Source: Trueperella pyogenes | Lineage (GTDB): Bacteria > Actinomycetota > Actinomycetes > Actinomycetales > Actinomycetaceae | Assembly: GCF_900460345.1 (NCBI RefSeq) | Contig: NZ_UHHW01000002.1 | Coordinates: 1,612,001-1,676,000 of the forward strand | Reading direction: 5' to 3' | DNA: 64,000 nt | In this document: positions 45,915-54,627 of the stretch, one piece after another | How positions within the stretch are numbered: position 1 is the stretch's first letter | How the letters are laid out: every line of letters starts with the position of its first letter | Program-made: the position numbers and the translations under genes | Notes under the pieces: generated by a model | Databases searched by the model: none | Told to the model about the DNA's origin: nothing | Seen by the model: the letters and a program-made list of their open reading frames with translations, nothing else

Positions 45915-47210
45915 ATGCGACGTCTAGTGGCCATGCTGGGTGCGGCAGCACTCACACTATCCCTCGCTGCGTGCGCTGGCGAGTCAGGAAGCGCTAAAAA
46001 GACCGACGGGGCGACGGGCGGCAGTTCCGTCGGCGTCGTCACCTGGTGGTCGGCAGGCTCGGAGAAGCAGGGCCTGGATGCCCTAGTCAAGGTCTTCAAC
46101 GAGCAAAATCCGAACATCACGTTTGAAAACCAGGCTGTTTCCGGCGGATCAGGTTCAAACGCCAAACAGAAGCTACAAACTGATCTAGCAGCTAAGAACC
46201 CGCCCGACACCTACCAAGCACATGCTGGCGCCGAACTCTCCTCGGATATCGCCGCCGGCTACCTCGAAGACGTCTCCAGCTTGTACGACGAATTTAAGCT
46301 TCGCGAGGCCTTCCCGAAGACGCTCATGGACGCGCTGACCGTGAACGGCAAGATCTATTCGGTGCCGACCAACGTTCACCGCGGCAACGTCGTCTGGGTC
46401 TCCCCTAAGGCACTCGAAAAGGCAGGAATCGACCCCACCAAGGCACCTGCTGACCTCGACGCATGGATCGCGGACATGGACAAGCTCAAGGCCGCCGGCG
46501 TCGCCCATCCTCTGACCGTCGGCGCGGACTGGACCCAGCTCCAGCTCCTGGAGACAGTGCTCATCGCAGATCTGGGCGCAGACGGCTACCTCGGCCTCTT
46601 TGACGGGAAGACTGCGTGGGATTCTGACGGCGTGACGAAGGCCCTCAATCACTTCTCCAAGCTCATGTCCTTCACCGATCCCGGCCTCTACCAGGAGGAT
46701 TGGGAGCCGGCCATGAAGTCGATCATCAATAACGATGGCAACGTTGCCTACAACGTTATGGGCGACTGGGCGCCTGCCGCATTCGACGGCGCGGGCAAGA
46801 AGTGGAGCCAGGATTACTACACCTGGCCGGTACCCGGCACGCAGGGCGTCTTCGATTTCCTCGCCGATTCCTTCACCCTCCCAGTTGGTGCCAAGAATGC
46901 GGACGCCACCAAGGCCTGGCTGAAGACGATTTCCTCACCCGAAGGCCAGGTCGCTTTCAACACAGTCAAGGGTTCCATCCCGGCGCGTGCCGACCTCACG
47001 CCGGAGCAGATCAAGAAGTTCTCTGACTACCAGCAAGATGCCATGAAGTCCTTCGGCAAGGACACCATCGTCCCGTCGATCGCGCACGGCGCAGCAGTTT
47101 CCATCAAGGCTTCCGAGGCCATGAAACAAGCCATTTCGAAGTTCACCTCCTCCGGTGCAACCGATGTTGCCGCGCTCCAAAAGGAGCTTGGCGCGGCTGC
47201 TAAGAATTAA
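45915..47210 (+). CDS. Carbohydrate ABC transporter substrate-binding lipoprotein
   Basis: A 431-residue extracytoplasmic solute-binding protein. The signal peptide ends in the lipobox LAAC (Cys at residue 20), followed by a Ser/Gly-rich linker. The mature part reads VVTWWSAGSEKQGLDALVKVF and GNVAYNVMGDW, typical of the glucose/maltose-type family 1 binding proteins. AAAGGAG lies a few bases before the ATG. It captures an unidentified sugar for the two permeases downstream. Confidence 0.92.
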   Translation: MRRLVAMLGAAALTLSLAACAGESGSAKKTDGATGGSSVGVVTWWSAGSEKQGLDALVKVFNEQNPNITFENQAVSGGSGSNAKQKLQTDLAAKNPPDTYQAHAGAELSSDIAAGYLEDVSSLYDEFKLREAFPKTLMDALTVNGKIYSVPTNVHRGNVVWVSPKALEKAGIDPTKAPADLDAWIADMDKLKAAGVAHPLTVGADWTQLQLLETVLIADLGADGYLGLFDGKTAWDSDGVTKALNHFSKLMSFTDPGLYQEDWEPAMKSIINNDGNVAYNVMGDWAPAAFDGAGKKWSQDYYTWPVPGTQGVFDFLADSFTLPVGAKNADATKAWLKTISSPEGQVAFNTVKGSIPARADLTPEQIKKFSDYQQDAMKSFGKDTIVPSIAHGAAVSIKASEAMKQAISKFTSSGATDVAALQKELGAAAKN

Positions 47211-47216
47211 ACGATT

Positions 47217-47253
47217 CGGGGTGGGAACAACGCGCTAGCCTGTTCCCACCCCG
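47217..47253 (+). terminator. Hairpin between binding protein and permease genes
   Basis: CGGGGTGGGAACA and its exact complement form a 13-bp stem around an 11-base loop. No T-run follows. Such hairpins usually protect the upstream mRNA or partly stop transcription, so that more binding protein than permease is made. Confidence 0.6.
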
Positions 47254-47271
47254 CACAATGGACGGATAGTC

Positions 47272-48216
47272 ATGGCGACACTAGAAACCAGCAAGCGTCC
47301 GGGCAAATCCCGCCGCCGCGGGGGTTGGCGGCAGTGGGGACCTGGCCTGCTGCTCATCTCCCCTTCGCTCATCCTCGTAGGTGTGTTTGTCTACGGCCTT
47401 ATCGGCTCAAACATTTACACCTCGTTCCAAGACAACCACTCAGCGGCTCAGCTCGCCGGCAATCAGCCCATCAGATTCGTCGGCTTTGAGAACTTCCTCG
47501 CGCTTTTCTCCAACCCAGACTTCCAGCATTCGCTGAAGAACCTCCTCATCTTCACCGTGGCGTTCCTGGCCGGCACGCTGGTGATCGGGTTCCTGTGGGC
47601 GTGGCTGATGGAACGCCCGATCCGAGGCGAGGGCTTCTTCCGGTCGGTCTTCCTCTTCCCGATGGCGGTCTCTTTCATCGCCTCGGGCGTGGTGTGGCGC
47701 TGGCTGCTCAACCCTGGCACCGACACCTCTGCCACGGGCCTAAACCGGCTCTTCCAAATGATCGGCCTGGATTTCTTGCAAAATAAGTGGACGGCGTCGG
47801 AAAACTGGGCCATCCTCGCGATCGCCCTCGCCGCGATTTGGCAGCTATCCGGCTACGTGATGGCTCTCTTCCTCGCGGGCTTCCGCGGCATCTCAGAAGA
47901 TCTGCGGGAGGCGTCAAAGGTCGACGGCGCGAACGGTTGGCAGACGTATCGTCACATCATCTTCCCGCAACTGACCCCCGTGGCGCTGTCGGCCGTCATT
48001 ATCATCGCGCACATGTCGCTGAAATCTTTCGACCTCATCATCTCTATCACCAATCAAACCTGGTACCCCACCAAGGTTCCGGCCATCGACATGTACAACT
48101 ACATGACGGTCAACGACTATTCCATGGCCGCGGCCGTGGGCACGATCCTCCTCGCAATCGTGGCGGTGTTCGTGATCCCTTACCTGATTCACGATTCGAG
48201 GGAGAACCGCCGATGA
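47272..48216 (+). CDS. Sugar ABC transporter permease (MalF-like)
   Basis: A 314-residue membrane protein with six predicted helices, including LLLISPSLILVGVFVYGLIG and a late ALSAVIIIAHMS. The EAA loop that contacts the ATPase is EASKVDGANGWQTYRHIIFP. It pairs with the next permease; its stop overlaps that gene's ATG by 4 bp. Confidence 0.92.
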   Translation: MATLETSKRPGKSRRRGGWRQWGPGLLLISPSLILVGVFVYGLIGSNIYTSFQDNHSAAQLAGNQPIRFVGFENFLALFSNPDFQHSLKNLLIFTVAFLAGTLVIGFLWAWLMERPIRGEGFFRSVFLFPMAVSFIASGVVWRWLLNPGTDTSATGLNRLFQMIGLDFLQNKWTASENWAILAIALAAIWQLSGYVMALFLAGFRGISEDLREASKVDGANGWQTYRHIIFPQLTPVALSAVIIIAHMSLKSFDLIISITNQTWYPTKVPAIDMYNYMTVNDYSMAAAVGTILLAIVAVFVIPYLIHDSRENRR

Positions 48217-49097
48217 GCGCTAACGTCGTAGCAAAAGAACTCAAAGCAGCCAAGCAGGCCGAACGCAATTCGCAGGGCTTTTCCACAGCCAAGGCGATTC
48301 GCTATGTCCTGCTCATTTTCTCCCTCGCGATCGTCCTCATGCCGGTCTACGTCCTGCTCATCACCTCGTTCAAGACAGCCACCGACGCCGACCCCTCAAC
48401 GACCTGGCTGCTGCCCACCGAGTGGTCGATGCAAAACTGGATCAATGCCTGGGGCTCCCTCAAGGGCGGCATCTGGCGCTCCCTGCTCCTGGTGATTCCG
48501 TCGTCGTTGATCTCGGCGATGCTGGGTTCGGCCAACGGTTTTGTGCTATCGAAGTGGCGCTTTCCCGGCTCGAACGCCGTCTTTACGCTGATCTTGTTCG
48601 GCATGTTCATCCCCTACCAGGCCGTCATGATTCCGCTCATGCGCATGGTGGTCAATTCGGGCGTAGGATTCGGTATACCCACCCTGATCTTCATGCACAT
48701 CGTCTACGGCATTCCGATCTGTACGCTGATTTTCCGCAACTACTACGAGTCGATTCCCACCGAACTCATTGAGGCCGCGAAGGTGGACGGTGCCGGCATG
48801 TTGCGCACCTACTTCTCCGTTGTGCTGCCGATCTCGATCCCGTCCTTTGTGGTGGTCATCATCTGGCAGTTCACCTCCGCTTGGAACGATTTTCTCTTCG
48901 CCCTCTTCTTCGGCGGCACGTCCCAACAAGGGCCGGTGACGTTGGCGCTCAACGAGCTCGCTCACGGATCGATCATGGCCGACTACGGCGGGTCGATGGC
49001 CGGTGCGCTGCTCGCCTCGGTGCCGACCCTGATCGTCTACATTGCGCTGGGTAAGTACTTCGTGGGCGGGCTCATGTCCGGCTCGGTGAAGGGCTAA
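48213..49097 (+). CDS. Sugar ABC transporter permease (MalG-like)
   Basis: A 294-residue second permease with the EAA loop EAAKVDGAGMLRTYFSVVLP and a TM1 reading YVLLIFSLAIVLMPVYVLLI. The start ATG 48213 overlaps the preceding stop (ATGA), with GAGGGAG upstream; much longer in-frame reading would run through the first permease. No ATP-binding gene follows, so a shared MsiK-type ATPase encoded elsewhere is likely. Confidence 0.92.
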   Translation: MSANVVAKELKAAKQAERNSQGFSTAKAIRYVLLIFSLAIVLMPVYVLLITSFKTATDADPSTTWLLPTEWSMQNWINAWGSLKGGIWRSLLLVIPSSLISAMLGSANGFVLSKWRFPGSNAVFTLILFGMFIPYQAVMIPLMRMVVNSGVGFGIPTLIFMHIVYGIPICTLIFRNYYESIPTELIEAAKVDGAGMLRTYFSVVLPISIPSFVVVIIWQFTSAWNDFLFALFFGGTSQQGPVTLALNELAHGSIMADYGGSMAGALLASVPTLIVYIALGKYFVGGLMSGSVKG

Positions 49098-49158
49098 ACG
49101 GCGCGGAGCGCGCTTCCCAATTTGCCGTGCACCGGCGTCGTGAAGCACGCTTAGCTGT

Positions 49159-50256
49159 GTGAAAAATGTAGCGACTCCGTCCAGCCCTGCGGTGGCCCGG
49201 CCCGCCCTTACCAAGCTCGCCCCGATCGGCCCGGCGTGGTTTCCGGCCGCAATGGGCACCGGCATCTTGGCTAACCTCCTGCACACTCATGCGGAGCGCC
49301 TGCCGGGGGCGGAGGCGGCCAGCGTCGTCGTTCTCGCTTTGGCCTGGGCCATCCTCATGGCCCTTGTCGTTGGCTATGTCATCCGCGTCGCCCTGTCTCG
49401 CGACGCGCTGACGATCACGCTGCGCGATTCGACCCAGACCCCGATGTGGGGCACGGTGTCCATGGGTATCCTCTCCGTAGGCTCAGCGACGGCGACGATC
49501 GTGCCTGCTCATTGGCCGCAGCTGGGCAGCTTGGCCTGGCGGATCGATTCGTACATGTGGATCCTCGGCACGTTCATCGGAATCGTCGCTGCCATTGGCT
49601 TTGCAATCAGGCTGATCGGCACGGACCTCGGCTCTCCGACGACGGTATGGGGGCTCGCCGTCGTCGGCCCGATGGTGGCGGCCACAACGGGGGCTGGCCT
49701 CGTCTCACACGTGCCACCCACGTTCCAATTTTTCCTGCTCACTATCAGCGCGGCCTGTTTCTTCCTCTCCCTGTTTCTCGGGATCGCCGTCTTTGCTAAC
49801 GCCTATCATCATCACTGGCGTGTGGCACCGGTGCCGCTGGCCGCGAGCGCAAGCGCGTGGATCCCGCTGGGGATGGTCGGCCAGTCGACCGCGGCGGCGC
49901 AGTCCATCGCCGCTCAGGCGCGCCGCATGCTCGCGCCCGAATTTTCGGTCAGTGCGCAGGGCGTGGCCAATGCTTACGGCTGGTTCATGTTCGTCATTGG
50001 CGTGCCGCTGGTAGCGTGGGCGCTGGTGCTGACCGTGCGCGGTTTCCTGGGGCGAATGCCCTTTACACCCGGCTGGTGGGCGCTGACCTTCCCCATCGGC
50101 ACCCTCGCGCTGGGCGCCACATTACTCTCGCACGGCACTCATATCGGCGCCTTCATGATTATCGGCGCATGTGGAACGCTCGTACTGCTGGGAACGGTGA
50201 CGTTGTGCCTCATCGCCTCCGCGCTGGGGATCGCTCGCCGCGGGTTGGCCTGGTAG
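49159..50256 (+). CDS. TDT-family transporter (TehA/Mae1-like)
   Basis: A 365-residue membrane protein with about ten hydrophobic helices. It opens with PIGPAWFPAAMGTGILANLL, the family's first-helix signature, and later has PLAASASAWIPLGMVGQSTA. Members export or import C4-dicarboxylates, sulfite, tellurite or anions, so the substrate is unclear. The GTG start is not supported by a strong ribosome binding site. Confidence 0.8.
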   Translation: MKNVATPSSPAVARPALTKLAPIGPAWFPAAMGTGILANLLHTHAERLPGAEAASVVVLALAWAILMALVVGYVIRVALSRDALTITLRDSTQTPMWGTVSMGILSVGSATATIVPAHWPQLGSLAWRIDSYMWILGTFIGIVAAIGFAIRLIGTDLGSPTTVWGLAVVGPMVAATTGAGLVSHVPPTFQFFLLTISAACFFLSLFLGIAVFANAYHHHWRVAPVPLAASASAWIPLGMVGQSTAAAQSIAAQARRMLAPEFSVSAQGVANAYGWFMFVIGVPLVAWALVLTVRGFLGRMPFTPGWWALTFPIGTLALGATLLSHGTHIGAFMIIGACGTLVLLGTVTLCLIASALGIARRGLAW

Positions 50257-50314
50257 CACTGCCTGGTAGCACTGCCAATTTGAACCGCAGGCTAGACCTG
50301 GCCACGATAGAAGC

Positions 50315-51535
50315 ATGATTGAGGTTATCGAAGGCGGGCGCGGGCTTGCGGCGCTGAACCGAGTTCACGACGCCGTCATGGGCGCCTTGCGCACCTGGCG
50401 CTCCGGGGGCACTCCCGTCCCGCTGTTTGTCGTTCGCCCTGGCACGGATCGGCGGGAGACCGTAGCCGAAGTATCCGGCTACGGCGTTCCAGGCGGCACC
50501 GCGCTCCTCATACGGACGTCCGGTTCGACCACCGGCACCGGCAAGATCGTCGCCATATCCTGGGAGTCGCTGACTACCTCGGCGCAGGCGACGCACCAAG
50601 CCCTAGCTGGCCCTGGCCGTTGGGCAGCTGACCTACCTTTCGAGCACATCGCCGGTTTTCAAACCGTTGTCCGCAGCGCACTGGCCGAAATCGAGGCTCT
50701 CGCAGCCGGTGCCGAACCTGAACGAGCCGCCGCCTTCCGCCCGCTATGCCTCCCACTTCACGACGCCGCCGCCACGGCGGACGCCCTCGCCGCAGGTTCG
50801 CTTACCTACGTCTCAGTCGTCCCCACACAGCTCGGGCGCATCCTCGCCGATCCCGCGCTGACCAGCGCCTTTCGCGATGCGGTTTTGCTGGTGGGCGGCG
50901 CGGGCACCCCAGCTAGCCTGCTCGAGCGCGCCCGCGCCGCCGGTCTGGTCATCCACACTTCCTACGGGATGACCGAAACGTGTGGAGGCTGCGTGTATGA
51001 CGGCCGCCCGATTGGGGACACCGAGATTTTCCTCGACGGCGGCCGCATCTGCCTGCGCGGACGCGTGGTAGCCACCGGATACCTAGGCGCGGATACGGGC
51101 TTCGACCCGCCCGCCTCCGCTCGCCTGCCCGGCACACCCGCCACCCACCGCACGCGCGATGCCGGGCGGATTACCGACTCCAGCCTCGAGGTGCTCGGCC
51201 GCCTCGACGACGCGATCACCACCGGCGGCCTGACCGTCATGCCTGGTCTCATTGAGGACTCGCTGGCGCGAGCTGGCTACACCGCCGTCGTCGTCGGCGT
51301 TGCCCATCTGGAGTGGGGCGAAGCGGTGGTCGCCGTCGTCGACGACGCCGGCAGCGCGACCCAGAGTTGCGATATCACGGTCATGCGAAGCTGGGTGAAG
51401 TTAGACCTCGGGGCGGGGTGGGCGCCGTCCTACATCGTCAACAGCAGTGAGATCGGCGGCATACCACTGACGCCCTCCGGGAAAGTCAACCGCCGGGAGC
51501 TAGCCGAGACCGTCTCCACCTATCTCGGCCTGTAG
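50315..51535 (+). CDS. menE: o-Succinylbenzoate-CoA ligase
   Basis: A 406-residue ANL-superfamily adenylating enzyme, shorter than many MenE proteins. Motifs are LLIRTSGSTTGTGK (P-loop), TSYGMTETCGG, DAGRITDSSLEVLGR and the C-terminal GKVNRREL. It makes the CoA ester used by MenB. It stands 25 bp before menA; a TAGAAT -10-like string overlaps its stop and may give menA its own promoter. Confidence 0.9.
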   Translation: MIEVIEGGRGLAALNRVHDAVMGALRTWRSGGTPVPLFVVRPGTDRRETVAEVSGYGVPGGTALLIRTSGSTTGTGKIVAISWESLTTSAQATHQALAGPGRWAADLPFEHIAGFQTVVRSALAEIEALAAGAEPERAAAFRPLCLPLHDAAATADALAAGSLTYVSVVPTQLGRILADPALTSAFRDAVLLVGGAGTPASLLERARAAGLVIHTSYGMTETCGGCVYDGRPIGDTEIFLDGGRICLRGRVVATGYLGADTGFDPPASARLPGTPATHRTRDAGRITDSSLEVLGRLDDAITTGGLTVMPGLIEDSLARAGYTAVVVGVAHLEWGEAVVAVVDDAGSATQSCDITVMRSWVKLDLGAGWAPSYIVNSSEIGGIPLTPSGKVNRRELAETVSTYLGL

Positions 51536-51560
51536 AATTGCCAGAGTCGAAAGGCACAAC

Positions 51561-52433
51561 ATGGCATCCTTAAGCGATTGGCTCGAAGGGGCGCGCGTGC
51601 GCACGCTCCCCGCCGCAGTATCCCCCGTCCTGGCCGGCACCGCCGTGGCCATCTATGAGGGCGGATTTTCCCTCCCGCGCGCGCTTCTGGCCGCAGCCGT
51701 GGCGCTGTTCTTCCAAATCGGGGTAAATTTCGCCAACGACTACTCTGACGGCGTGCGCGGCACCGACGACGTGCGCACCGGCCCACCACGCCTGACCGGC
51801 GGCGGCAAGACCGCCCCGCACGTCGTCAAGGCGGTCGCCTTCGGTTTCTTTGGACTCGGCGCGCTGGCGGGCCTGGCGCTCGTCGCGCTGTCAGGGGCCT
51901 GGTGGCTGGTCGGGGCCGGGATCGCCGCAGTGATCGCGGCATGGTTTTACACAGGCGGCAAGCACCCCTACGGTTACATGGGCCTAGGCGAAGTCTTCGT
52001 CATGATTTTCTTTGGCTACATGGCCACCGTGGGGACCACCTATACGCAAACCGGCACCGCCCCCTGGATGGCGTGGGTTGCGGGAACCGGCGTCGGGCTC
52101 ATCGCTTGCGCCTTGCTGATGATCAACAATATTCGAGACATCCCTACCGATTCGCGCACCGGCAAGCACACCCTCGCCGTCCGTCTGGGCGATGCGCGGG
52201 CGCGCTGGGTCTACGTCGCCATGCTGGTCGGCGCGTTCGGCGCCATTGTGGCGATTGGTATCGCACACTGGCCTACCCTCATGGGAGCCGTCGTCGTCGG
52301 CCTCGGACCGGTCGCAATCGCCCCACGAGTACTGCGCGGCGCGCAAGGTAGGGAACTGATACCCGTCCTTCGCGACACGGGATTGTTCGAACTCCTGTAT
52401 GGTGTCATCTTGATGATCACGCTCAGCGCGTGA
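51561..52433 (+). CDS. menA: 1,4-Dihydroxy-2-naphthoate polyprenyltransferase
   Basis: A 290-residue UbiA-type membrane enzyme with about eight helices that attaches the prenyl tail to dihydroxynaphthoate. The first Asp-rich site is NFANDYSDGVRGTDD, and the second region is NNIRDIPTDSRTGKHTLAVR. It starts WLEGARVRTLPAAVSPVLAG, as in actinobacterial MenA. The AAAGG site lies about 6 bp upstream. Confidence 0.93.
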   Translation: MASLSDWLEGARVRTLPAAVSPVLAGTAVAIYEGGFSLPRALLAAAVALFFQIGVNFANDYSDGVRGTDDVRTGPPRLTGGGKTAPHVVKAVAFGFFGLGALAGLALVALSGAWWLVGAGIAAVIAAWFYTGGKHPYGYMGLGEVFVMIFFGYMATVGTTYTQTGTAPWMAWVAGTGVGLIACALLMINNIRDIPTDSRTGKHTLAVRLGDARARWVYVAMLVGAFGAIVAIGIAHWPTLMGAVVVGLGPVAIAPRVLRGAQGRELIPVLRDTGLFELLYGVILMITLSA

Positions 52434-52461
52434 GATGTACCAGACGACCGACCAAGTAAAC

Positions 52462-52467
52462 TAGGGT
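52462..52467 (+). promoter_or_regulatory. -10 element, leaderless promoter of the 140-aa gene
   Basis: TAGGGT lies 7 bp before the GTG at 52475. Confidence 0.45.
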
Positions 52468-52474
52468 TATAGAC

Positions 52475-52897
52475 GTGGCTCGACTTGCAATTGTTCTCTT
52501 CGCTGTGGCGCTCATCGTTTACGCGTTCATCGACTGCGCCCGTGCCGATTCCTCCCGCATGCCGGCAAAGATTTCCAAACCGGTGTGGCTGATCCTCATC
52601 GTCATCTTGCCCGTCCTCGGCGCCCTGATCTGGATCTTCTTCAAGTATCAGCACATCTTCTTCTCCGGGGCCCAAACGACCTTCGGCCCGCCACAGAACC
52701 CGTTCACGCGCGGTAAGAAGCCCGCAGGCCCCGTCGCTCCCGACGACGACCCGGAGTTCCTCGCCCGGCTCGAAGCGCGCAACCGGCGTCGTGCCTATGA
52801 AGAACGCCTGCGCGCGGAAGGCCGTTTGCCGGAGGAAGACGACAAGAAGAAAGACGAAGACGACGCCGACGAAGGCGGCCTATACGGCCACCGCTAA
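52475..52897 (+). CDS. PLDc_N-domain membrane protein
   Basis: A 140-residue protein. Two helices (IVLFAVALIVYAFIDCARAD and VWLILIVILPVLGALIWIFF) match the N-terminal PLDc_N region of cardiolipin-synthase-like proteins without a catalytic domain. The C-terminal half is charged and Asp/Glu/Lys-rich (DDKKKDEDDADE). The role is unknown. Its last bases overlap the end of the convergent phosphatase gene. Confidence 0.8.
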   Translation: MARLAIVLFAVALIVYAFIDCARADSSRMPAKISKPVWLILIVILPVLGALIWIFFKYQHIFFSGAQTTFGPPQNPFTRGKKPAGPVAPDDDPEFLARLEARNRRRAYEERLRAEGRLPEEDDKKKDEDDADEGGLYGHR

Positions 52898-53562
52898 GCC
52901 AGCTCTGTAGCTGCAGAGGTACCGGGCACCATGTCGCTAGCCTGACGGAGCAGATGCCCCACCGGCTCCCAGTAATCGAGGGCCAGTAATTGCTTGCCTG
53001 CGAACGTCAACGACGTGACGGAGGCCAGCGAGCACTCGCGCCTGCGCGGATCTGAGGCGATAGTTTTGCGTTCGACGAAGCGGCGCATGGTCCAGATGGG
53101 CAGCTGATGGGAGACGAGGACGGCTTCTCCCCCACGCGCCTTGTCAATAGCGTAGGAGATCGCACGAGACATGCGCTCAATCACCTGCGTATAGGGTTCG
53201 CCCCAGGAGGGCTCGAAGGGGTTGAGGTACCACGCCCAGTAGCGCGGGTGAGCCAGGATCCAGCGGTTTTTGTTCACTGGCACGCCCTCGAATTTGTTGT
53301 CCGCTTCAATGAGCCGCGGATCTGTGGCGACCTCGAGTCCGAAAACCTGCGCGGTCGGGGTTGCGGTTTCGATGGCGCGTTCAAGCGGAGAAGCCATCAC
53401 GTAACGCACATCATGCTCAGCAAAGGCTTGGCCGAGCTCGCTGGCCATCTTGTGCCCGAGCTCAGAAAGGTGATAGCCCGGGCGGCGCCCGTAAAGCACA
53501 GCATCAGGGTTATAGACTTCTCCGTGCCGAACGAGGTGAACCGTAGTGATATCCATGGACAC
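52894..53562 (-). CDS. Histidine phosphatase (phosphoglycerate-mutase family)
   Basis: A 222-residue protein with the catalytic LVRHGE motif near the N terminus, followed by LYGRRPGYHLSELG and SPLERAIETA, and a late VSHQLP histidine. Members dephosphorylate sugar phosphates, nucleotides or cofactors; the substrate is not readable. It follows the MarR gene directly (TAGTG), starting at GTG 53562 or ATG 53556. Confidence 0.88.
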   Translation of the reverse strand: MSMDITTVHLVRHGEVYNPDAVLYGRRPGYHLSELGHKMASELGQAFAEHDVRYVMASPLERAIETATPTAQVFGLEVATDPRLIEADNKFEGVPVNKNRWILAHPRYWAWYLNPFEPSWGEPYTQVIERMSRAISYAIDKARGGEAVLVSHQLPIWTMRRFVERKTIASDPRRRECSLASVTSLTFAGKQLLALDYWEPVGHLLRQASDMVPGTSAATELA

Positions 53563-54023
53563 TATTGTGCCACGGGCACCTCAATCGGGCCGGTGATCCT
53601 GGTGAAAAGCTCTCCCAGAGCGAGAAATTCCTCAGTCGTGAAACGGGAGACCATGTTCCTGCGCACGGACTCCACGTGCATTGGCGCGGCCTTTTCGAGC
53701 TTGGCGTAGCCCTTATCGGTGAGCTGGCAGATAATTCCGCGCCGGTCCTGCGGGCACCGCGTGCGACACACATATCCGATCTCCTCCAGGCGTTTGACCG
53801 TGTGGGTGAGCCGGGAGCGCGAGTGGACGAGATTGTCTGCGAGAGTGGACATGCGAAGCATACGGTCTGGGGACTCTGACAGCCGAACCAGCACCTCATA
53901 CTCGTTGAGGGTCAAACCTGAATCGTTGACCATGTCCTGGTTAATGGCCTCCAGGATACGCGCCTGGCCAGTCAAGAATGCCCGCCAGGCTACCTGCTCG
54001 GAGTGGTTTAGCCAGTTCACCAT
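53562..54023 (-). CDS. MarR-family transcriptional regulator
   Basis: A 153-residue winged-helix protein: LTLNEYEVLVRLSESPDRML, then LADNLVHSRSRLTHTVKRLE (recognition helix) and wing CPQDRRGIICQLTDKG. AAAGG lies upstream of the ATG. A 12-bp palindrome 17 bp upstream is a candidate autoregulatory operator. It is co-transcribed with the histidine phosphatase. Confidence 0.9.
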   Translation of the reverse strand: MVNWLNHSEQVAWRAFLTGQARILEAINQDMVNDSGLTLNEYEVLVRLSESPDRMLRMSTLADNLVHSRSRLTHTVKRLEEIGYVCRTRCPQDRRGIICQLTDKGYAKLEKAAPMHVESVRRNMVSRFTTEEFLALGELFTRITGPIEVPVAQ

Positions 54024-54039
54024 ATGCCTGAACCTTTCA

Positions 54040-54051
54040 TTTAATATTAAA
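54040..54051. promoter_or_regulatory. MarR-type operator candidate
   Basis: TTTAATATTAAA is a perfect 12-bp palindrome 17 bp before the MarR start codon and coincides with its likely core promoter. AT-rich palindromes of this kind are usual MarR sites. Confidence 0.5.
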
Positions 54052-54238
54052 CGCTTGTAGCATAGCAGTCCTCCCCTCTCCGCAGCAGCTTCCGGTCACT
54101 CAACAAGCCGCACACCTAACAGGACTGCGGAGCAATCGGGCCACATACGCAGGAGTTCAATGCTCAATAATACGCGTGTAAGCTTGGGTTTTCGCCCTAG
54201 GGCGCGAGCAAGCCGGGGTCTTTGAAGTGCGCATCCGC
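54052..54238. other. Gene-free stretch left of the inverted repeat
   Basis: I see no gene, RNA or repeat here apart from the edge of the inverted repeat. A long open frame on the minus strand (54096-54698) crosses the repeat arm and has no family features. Confidence 0.55.
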
Positions 54239-54393
54239 AGGCTTTGTTTAACCCGCAGGTCGGTGCTCGCTTTCCGCATTCCGACAGTTCTTTTGAATAT
54301 TTGGGCTGCCTCGCGACAGTTCTTTTGATAATACCGGCCACCGATTCATATATGGGCCTGGTGGAGGCTATATTCATGTTTTGTGTCGGGCAC
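54239..54393 (-). repeat. 155-bp inverted repeat, left arm (repeat family copy C)
   Basis: This is the reverse complement of 54688-54842 with 152 of 155 positions identical and no gaps. Each arm carries two AAAAGAACTGTCG motifs with a 32-bp period and the same CAAAACATGAA edge as copies A and B. The two arms face each other across 294 bp. Confidence 0.9.
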
Positions 54394-54487
54394 TCCGCTG
54401 CCGTGCCCCGTCGAAACCCTACTAAGCTGATCGCCGAGGTATTTGTCAACCTGTTGTGAATCAGTTTGGTGGTTTGTGATTGATTCC

Positions 54488-54520
54488 GGGGTGTTGGTTG
54501 CCTGGGCTGGGGTGTTTGGG
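54488..54520 (+). other. Possible G-quadruplex sequence
   Basis: Four G-runs (GGGG, GGG, GGGG, GGG) with spacers of 12, 2 and 5 bases lie in a G/T-rich, C/A-poor stretch inside the inverted repeat. Confidence 0.4.
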
Positions 54521-54553
54521 CTGGAGGTGTTTGGCCGGCGCTGCGGTAAAATG

Positions 54554-54596
54554 CTTGGCGCCGTAGTAATCTGCAGCAGATTAGTACCGCGCCAGG
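54554..54596. other. Two-part hairpin inside the inverted repeat
   Basis: An inner AATCTGC-A-GCAGATT palindrome is nested in an outer TTGGCGC/GCGCCAG pair. It may form a stem-loop in RNA or mark an element end. Confidence 0.4.
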
Positions 54597-54627
54597 CAGC
54601 TTAACGGTTTCGGCAAGCCCACCCGGA

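Noticed and set aside
54554..54596. A tRNA or other structured RNA gene at the nested hairpin
   Set aside because: The stems do not form a cloverleaf, there is no T-loop GTTCRA motif, and no acceptor stem can be drawn.
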